DNA from: Dermanyssus gallinae
Lineage: Eukaryota; Arthropoda; Arachnida; Mesostigmata; Dermanyssidae
Reading direction: 5' to 3'
NCBI GenBank assembly: GCA_003439945.1
Contig: QVRM01001376.1
Location: 1 to 64,000 of the forward strand
DNA: 64,000 bases
Shown one piece after another: positions 57,450-64,000 of this stretch. The notes below the pieces were generated by a model. The model worked only from the letters and a program-made list of their open reading frames with translations, made no database searches and was not told where the DNA came from. The stretch's first letter is position 1. Each line of letters opens with the position of its first letter. The position numbers were made by a program, and so were the translations under genes.

Positions 57450-58779
57450 TAAAGTGAGAGAAAGAGATTTCAAAGGTACGTCTCATGCAATGCTGCCTCC
57501 TTCATGCGAACTTTAAGACGTCCCCAAGAATTACAGCCGACATTATATTATTAGGCATCGGAGTGGAGTTACTCGAAACGACTATTCGTCCGATGTGCTT
57601 CTAAAGCTTTGTAATAAAAACAAAAAGTTCGTTTTTGTGCAGGGACAGATGTCAAGCGGAAGCTCGTATCGTAATGGCCCACAGATTAGCCCGACGGACA
57701 GACAGGGACAGTCAGTGCCTCTCCGAGGCTATGTCTACTCGAGCCGATAGCCAAACCGCAAGTGTGTGCAAAGGTATTTATTTAGAAAAATGGAAGATTT
57801 CTCTGATAACTGGTGCGCACTGCGAGGAAACATTTACCGACTATTCCATCATACTATCGTTCGACGTGCACGAAACCATAAGAAGAACTCATGCTCCGTT
57901 ATGTTGTACAATTTAGTGGCGGAACTGGTATTCATGATAATCGCCTAGCTAGTCATATCGGATTGCATTCAATTTATTTTTTTTAATTTCACTGCTATCT
58001 AGCTCAAAGCTAGGAATCCAGCTTGTACGTACAGCACGTTCTGCATTGCTGCCGGGCTTTGCCGCGATGATCGCGCGTTCTCTGTCTGGTGCTCGTTTTT
58101 TATCGACTATCTTTGTGTTCAGTGAATCCGTCTTGTTCTAGATTACGTGTCATGATTGATATCGATAAACCGAAATATGTATATATATATATATATATAT
58201 ATATTAGCCCAATAAACTAAAAGGTGTAGTATACTCGGCGAACAAATCTTTTTTTTACTGGAACGAGAGGCGGAAATATTTTCTAGAAATAAGTAATTGA
58301 GCGTGAAAGCCAAAATATAAGAACGAAAAAGAGTGCATTTTTTGCGTTGAGCTAACGTAAAGTGCAATTCAACAGCTGCATTTTTTTCTTCCAAACACCC
58401 ATGTATAATTGGTTTATCGATAGGATGACTGAGACGCTCGCAATCGCAAGATTTAGCGAAAATATGTCAGGACAAAAACCTCAATACAACCATTTTTGGT
58501 AATTTGGCAAGAGCGGGCAGACGCGGGCGATAGCCTTTTCTGCAAAATTACCTGAATAGTTATAATTGTTGAATGTATGTAATGATGGAAATTTCATGCT
58601 CAATGAAGAGTTATTGAACTTAAATAAATTTGCCGTCCGGAGAAGACGGTCCCATAAAAATAATGTAGCTCTTATTCTAAAAGAAGACTTTTCCGCCCCT
58701 CGTTCCATTGGAAAAACATTTTGTTTTTGCCAAATTATATGAGACCTCAAAGCTTATTGGGAGAATTGTTAAAAACCCT
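57448..58779. other. no gene recognised
   Basis: Unique, mostly AT-rich, with (TA)n at 58178-58204 and a 93-codon plus frame at 57635-57916 with no motif. Confidence 0.4.
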
Positions 58780-58780
58780 G

Positions 58781-58812
<32 letters not shown>

Positions 58813-58856
58813 TACATGTATATATGTATATATATAAATATATATATATATACATG

Positions 58857-58896
<40 letters not shown>

Positions 58897-58973
58897 TATA
58901 TATATATACATGTATATATGTATATATATACATGTATATATATATGTATATATATATATATAAATATATATAT

Positions 58974-59039
<66 letters not shown>
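58780..59039. repeat. 260-bp interrupted (TA)n array with TACATGTA blocks
   Basis: TA dinucleotides broken by repeated tacatgtata and tataaata blocks. Almost entirely self-complementary. It is the longest TA tract in the window. Confidence 0.95.
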
Positions 59040-59041
<2 letters not shown>

Positions 59042-59950
59042 TTTTAATGTTGCAAAAACATTGGAAAACTACTGATGAATCCGTCAGACAATCTACTCTT
59101 TTGGGCGACATATCAGTGTACACCCACGCAATTTCAACCGATGCTAATGCACTTATCACGGCCTTAGATTCAAGCTTGAAGCAGACTTTAAACTCGAAGC
59201 TGAATAGGGGGTTGACTGTATTACCGTGATCACCAAGTCCCTGAGAACGTCGTTCTGCGCATCCGGTGAGCCGTGTAAGTGGGGGCGTTATCGTACTGGA
59301 AAAACCATCATCAGAGAGATCCCCTGAGGGTGTGCCGCCTCGTGATCTCAGCAAACACTTTGGCAACGCATTTAGTAGTCGCGTACCAATCAGCAGTGAC
59401 CGTACAGCTTTTTCAGTCGTCAGTCAGTCACCATCACAACTTCACTCCAGTTTTGAGAAGTTGGCTCAGTGCCCATCTTCGAAAGTCGTTAGAAACTCTC
59501 GGGCGAAAGCGACTCGACGTAGCCTTGTCGGCCTTAGTCAAGCCTCGTGGCATCTAATTAGCACTTTTTTTAGGTCCTAGGCGGCCTCCCTATGCAACGA
59601 ATGAACAAGCAACCAGGTCCAATGTCTCCTCTAGCGATGCGTACGCTTTGTTTGAGCTTCCCCGATTGTTGCCCACACAAAGGCCACATAAGTATTTTAG
59701 ATCACTGCTTGTGGGCGCTCCACACGAGGTTCTTCCTTAGTATAATTTTTTTCTCACGCAGCACTTTCTGTCATGAAATTAATTCGACATTTGGCACCTG
59801 ATGTCGAGAGTAATATGGCCCGCAAAACCGTTGGGTTTTTGCCACCGCCATATTGCTCTCTATATTTTGTCGATTGGTGCGTCCTCTTGCAAATCTTGTC
59901 AGGCGGTGTTTCTGAAGCTTTGTCTGGCCCATTTTTCGTCTAGTGGACGA
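59040..59950 (-). pseudogene. probable mariner-like transposase remnant, heavily decayed
   Basis: On minus a readable core lies between about 59400 and 59240: [19 protein letters not shown], which resembles the W-T--CLPKVF-E block of mariners, followed by [15 protein letters not shown], a clear version of the HHDNAPAHTA second catalytic block. A third block is not convincing; the downstream frame becomes [20 protein letters not shown]. Stops are frequent and no terminal repeat was found. It abuts the (TA)n array at 58780-59039. Confidence 0.45.
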
Positions 59951-60041
59951 CCGAAGATAGGCACACTATAGATCACACCACAACCATATATATATATATA
60001 TATATATACCCCGTTATAAGTTAAATAAAAATTTGTCAAAC

Positions 60042-60096
<55 letters not shown>

Positions 60097-60265
60097 TAAC
60101 TGCATAGCCAATTTAATTAAATTATTTTTCTCAGACTCTGATAATAAATATCACTAGCTCTATAGCCATGCAGTTGCAGAGATTATAATGAGCAACGTAA
60201 CGGATATGATACCCAGCAATGCTTAGATTTCAAATAATTGGCTTGGTTAACCTATATCATAAATC

Positions 60266-60301
<36 letters not shown>
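59951..60301. repeat. three (TA)n tracts in AT-rich DNA
   Basis: TA runs at 59984-60009, 60047-60098 and 60269-60301 separated by AT-rich unique sequence. No gene. Confidence 0.9.
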
Positions 60302-60304
<3 letters not shown>

Positions 60305-61763
60305 CATGGTGTGTAAATCAATGAAATCGCAATGGTCTGTCCTATTTAGGTCGTGACGTGGTTCTTTTCACTGGATGGTTAAGTCAACCGTGAGAGGGAA
60401 ACGCAGGCGTTTGTTTGCGGGTCCTGCGCCGCTCGCCACTGCTTTGCGGATTGCTGTTTCGGCTGCTGCTGCTGTAGCGCCACCGGGCCTCGTTTCGATA
60501 GCCATTCGTTTCTGTTATCGTCGCCTTTGCCATCGTGCCATCGTAGCGGTGGTTGTTGTCGTTGTGTCGGCAACGCCGTGCTTAACGTCACCCCCGAACG
60601 TCCTGGAGCGGCGTGACACCCCTAGGACGTTCGGCGGCGTGGCACCCCTCCGCGGTGAAAGGAAGAACCCCCCCCCCCCCGTCCCGCACCGCATCACCAC
60701 TACCCGCCAACTCAGCCAAGCAATGGCTCAGCGGGCAGCCGGACAGGCGGGTGGGCGCATAGATTGGGCACACTGATAGAGGCTGAGCAAGCATCATGCA
60801 ATCGACGGCTACTCGCAGAGAAGCAGCTGCTGCTGCACGACGAAGCATGGCGATGGCGGGACCGATGGGTCCTGATGGGCAGGTCCTGCTCATGGTAACG
60901 CGGCCGTGGGGCGCCGGTAGTCGAGTAGCATGAGACGGCAGGCCCAACAACGAAACATGAGCAGGAACGCCGGTAGCCGTAGCAGCAGAAGTAGGAGAAA
61001 GGAGGTACAGGCAAAGAGTAAAGGCCCAGTGTTGGGAGTTGATCAGTACAGGGACTAAGTACGGATGGCGTAATGTGGTGGTGGGCAGTAGGAAGCCTGT
61101 GTAGGGCTCTCTCACTGGTCCCGTATACTCTAGTTACCGGGGACGGGGTGTGAGAGGAGGGAATAGTGAGGGGCGGCTGTAGAGAATGGGACTATGCCAC
61201 TGTGTAGAGCATAGCGGTATATCGAGAGGAGCGGAGAGTGGACAGCAGTGGCGCAAGTAGGGGCGGCGGGTCACGGTATACAGACTAACGTAGAACCAAC
61301 CACTAGTATACAGGCTAGCGTGGGACTAGTAATCGGGCCTAGCAGCGCAAGGCCAGTAAGCGGAGTAGCAGCACGCACGTAGAACAAGTAAACGGAGTAG
61401 CGTAGTGCGTAGGACGAGAATACGGAGTAGACGCGTAGGGCGCGAGTATACAGGGTGGTCGCGTAGCACGACGAAGGAATAGGGCCTGATGAGAGGAGAA
61501 AGGTGGCCAGTCGGAAAAGAAGCCTGTGAAAGAGAGCCATGACCAACAGAGAGAGAGAGGCAGAGCAAGAGGACCAGTTGGAAAAGGGCCAGTGGAGGGC
61601 CATGATCAGCAGTAGCATAGTCATCGTCGTCGTCAGACACTGCGAGTAGAGGAGGAAACCGTGGCGATCAGAGTGGCGGTTTCGTATAGCATCAACGGGC
61701 ACATTAGCGAAAGCGATGGCCCCCACCACTGCTGTGGTTTCTGCTGGCACCGCTAGTGCTGGC

Positions 61764-61795
<32 letters not shown>

Positions 61796-61980
61796 CGCCG
61801 CTGCCGCCACCACCGCATAGCGCGTAAACGCACCCTTTGGCCACGGCGACCCCCGGGCCGAGGAATATAAGAGTCGGAGGTGGGAGGCCGTAGAAGGGGA
61901 ACAGGACTTGATGCCGTCGTCGTTTTCGTCGTGTGTGCGTAAGAAGAGTCAAGACAGGGTGGGGGAAGGGGGCTTAAAGG
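60302..61980. other. GC-rich, no gene recognised
   Basis: Includes an 11-bp perfect inverted repeat at 60594-60634 (ccgaacgtcct / aggacgttcgg, 19-base loop), a C run at 60669-60680, and an imperfect repeat of about 30 bases (cggagtag..gtag) at 61320-61450. (CTG)n lies at 61768-61800. Large minus frames (60588-61115, 61271-61813) are Leu/Arg/Ser/Ala-rich and lack domain signs. Confidence 0.4.
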
Positions 61981-61984
61981 GTTT

Positions 61985-62067
61985 GGCGGGGATCGAGTCT
62001 GGCGGGGATCGGGTTTGGCGGGGATCGGGTCTGGCGGGGATCGAGGCCTGGCGGGGGTCGAGGCCTG
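61985..62067. repeat. 16-17-bp minisatellite, 5 units
   Basis: ggcggggatcgagtct-type units, five copies, varying in the last few bases. Confidence 0.9.
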
Positions 62068-62784
62068 AGAGTGGGTGGACGCCAGTGGACCTTGCAAGCG
62101 AGGCGAGCCTAACGGCCTACGAAATGAACCGAGGAGGCCGCGCATTCCAGTCGGGCGCGGGTAGCTCGTCGACTAGTGCCCTTGTAGTCTTTGTCATCGT
62201 CGTGGTAGATGTAGCGGTAAAAGTAGCCTCAGCAGTAGCAGCAGCAGCAGTTTTCGTCGTCGTCGTCGTCGTCGCCGTCGTAATACGGCTAAGCCGATGG
62301 AAATCGTTGTAGTAACAACGATGTACGTAGTACGAACAGAAGAAGTAAGACAAGAAACAGTTGTGGTTGACGGGACCGGTGGTGGCGGTAGTGGTGGTCG
62401 TAGTGCATTTCTGCACTCAGCGGCAGGATGTACTGCTTCCACCATGGCCTGCTGGATGGACTACTGCTGCTGCTGCTGCTACTGTTGCTGCAGCTGCTCT
62501 GATTCCTCCTCTGGTACTTGCTTGTTCTTCTCTGCTCCTACTGTTGTGGCTGTGGCTGTTGTTGGTGATGGTGGTGCGGCTTCTGCTGCTGCTGCTGCGG
62601 TGGTCGCTACCGCTCCTGTCGTCTCATTGAAGCTGACCTCGGGGCCAGGACATCGGGGCCAGGACCTCGAGACCAAGCCGCACAATGCTACGTGGTCAAT
62701 CCCTCTGCAAAGACGCCATCGCCAAACGACCTGCTATTACCGCAACAAACCTTCCATTACTACTGTCTTTACTACAAATCCTTG

Positions 62785-62816
<32 letters not shown>

Positions 62817-63079
62817 GACTACTACTACGACTACTAGATTTCGACTACAACTAGATGGACAGCCGAACGAGACTACGCACACACGAGCAGACAAACAGAG
62901 AGAGGAACACCAGAATTCATAGACAGACAGATAGCTCGTCTTTTTCTTTTTATCTTCGTTTTCTTTTTTCCTTTGTTTTTACTATGCAAGCCGGGCCCGC
63001 CGATCAGATCGTCAAGACGTCAGACAAATCACACCCCACACCAAGTACAAATATATGCACATGCATACGCACATGGGCT
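62068..63079. other. triplet-repeat-rich, no gene recognised
   Basis: (GCA)n(GTC)n at 62228-62278, (CTG)n at 62462-62500, TGC/GCT triplets to 62605, (TAC)n at 62783-62832. Overlapping open frames on both strands result from these. Confidence 0.5.
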
Positions 63080-63595
63080 ACAAACAACAACAGCAATAGC
63101 AACAACAACAACAACAACGAAACAACAACGAAAACAACACAACAACAACAACACAAGCAACAACAACAACAACACAAGCAACAAAAACAACAACAACACA
63201 AGCAACAACAACAACAACAAAATCAACAAACAACAACAACAACAACAACACAAGAAACAACAACAACAACAACAACACAAGCAACAACAACAACAACAAC
63301 AACAACACAAGCAACAACAACAACAACACAAGCAAAAAACAACAACAACAACAACAACAACAACACAAGCAACAACAACAACAACAACAACACAAGCAAC
63401 ACAACAAAACAAAGCAACAACAACACAACAACAACAATAACAACAACAACAACAACACAAGCAGCAACACAAGCAGCAACAACAAGAACAGCAACAAGAA
63501 CAACAACACAAGCAACAACAACAACAAGAACAACAACCACAACAACACAAGCAACAACAACAATAACGAAAACAACAACGACAAAAACAACAACA
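63080..63595. repeat. CAA-based array, about 515 bp, higher-order unit with ACAAG
   Basis: Runs of caacaacaa of varying length are separated by recurrent acacaagc blocks, giving a loose higher-order period. Guanine is nearly absent on plus. In plus frames it encodes Gln/His/Lys, Thr or Asn runs; in minus frames Cys, Leu or Val runs. Low-complexity DNA, not a credible gene despite 250-codon frames. Confidence 0.9.
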
Positions 63596-64000
63596 CGCGT
63601 AGCTTGAGCAGGATAGCGAGCAACGATATAGTCGAACAGTCACTCACACAGCGTAAGGCAACGCACACAGCGCTGCAAATGATGTCGAACAACAACAACT
63701 AACTGATTGCCGTCAGCACGGCCCTGAGCAAAGCGGCCTTCTGTCTCACTCTTTGGAGCACCATCGAGCCAACCGGGCTGACCGGGCCATCTTGCCACAG
63801 CCGATCTAATGCAACACATGCACCACAGCAGCGATTGATAGCGGTGGAACCATTTCGAAGGTCGGGTCGTTCACGGTGCGCGCCACTCTAAGGGCTCTTT
63901 CATCAAGCCAAGTATCAGCAGATACATCAAACCAAGTATCAGCAGATACATCAAGACGAATGCGTGTATGTGTGTATGTGTCAAAACGGTCGCACGCAGT
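63596..64000. other. no gene recognised
   Basis: Unique sequence with a 24-base tandem duplication at about 63900-63952 (ccaagtatcagcagatacat). Confidence 0.45.

Noticed and set aside
58677..59366. 229-codon minus frame rich in Tyr-Ile
   Set aside because: More than half is the (TA)n array read as YIYI; the remainder belongs to the mariner-like remnant.
61271..61813. 180-codon minus frame with Leu-rich segments resembling membrane helices
   Set aside because: A second minus frame is equally open and Leu-rich over the same DNA, an alanine run comes from (CTG)n, and the Leu/Arg pattern follows imperfect DNA repeats.
62855..63698. 250-codon plus frame and 204-206-codon minus frames
   Set aside because: They consist of Thr/Gln/Asn or Leu/Val/Cys runs from the CAA array.

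Overview
This window reads as nuclear DNA of an animal with a repeat-rich genome. There are no operons, rRNA genes or confident tRNA genes, and no long multi-domain ORF. It carries several dead DNA transposons and non-LTR retrotransposons, tRNA-derived SINE-like repeats, and a very high load of simple repeats: about thirty (TA)n tracts plus many (CAA/TTG)n, (CAG/CTG)n and (TAC)n runs. The transposon families (mariner DD34D, a second Tc1/mariner-like group with an HxxLxxxVNKQNCR block, and non-LTR elements with a KPDGVSI..W C-terminal domain) are common in arthropods. From memory they are especially familiar in ticks and mites, so a chelicerate is my best guess, at low confidence.

Layout. 0-20 kb: mostly non-coding, with trinucleotide tracts, purine-rich GAGA stretches and CpG-rich patches (around 11, 13.5 and 17.7-18.5 kb), a long foldback at 1.9 kb, a miRNA-like hairpin at 10.1 kb, and two candidate exons judged by splice sites (13.0-13.2 kb and 19.3-19.4 kb, both minus). 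20-28.5 kb: a large foldback, three copies of a tRNA-like SINE, a decayed reverse transcriptase and a dead Tc1/mariner-like element. 29-34.8 kb: a 21-bp minisatellite that encodes a heptad, three head-to-tail copies of a second SINE family, and a possible LINE remnant. 34.8-41.5 kb: little recognisable, apart from an in-frame 27-bp minisatellite near 39.5 kb. 42-49 kb: a transposon-dense part with two mariners (one internally deleted, one full length with a broken transposase), a second copy of the Tc1/mariner-like family, and the C-terminal part of a non-LTR element. 49-55 kb: SINE copies, two tRNA-like units, the best candidate for a real spliced gene (minus strand, about 52.5-52.9 kb), and an isolated 184-codon ORF. 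55-64 kb: simple-sequence DNA, a third mariner-like remnant near 59.0-59.9 kb, a 260-bp interrupted (TA)n tract and a 500-bp CAA-based array.

I found no coherent new multi-gene system. The points most worth checking are the short exon chain at 52.5-52.9 kb, the hairpins at 1.9, 10.1 and 19.9-20.1 kb, the SINE families, and the way both mariners sit inside (TA)n tracts. Most long ORFs here are open only because they lie in GC-rich or triplet-repeat DNA, and are not reported as genes. All calls come from reading the sequence by eye; no alignments or searches were run.
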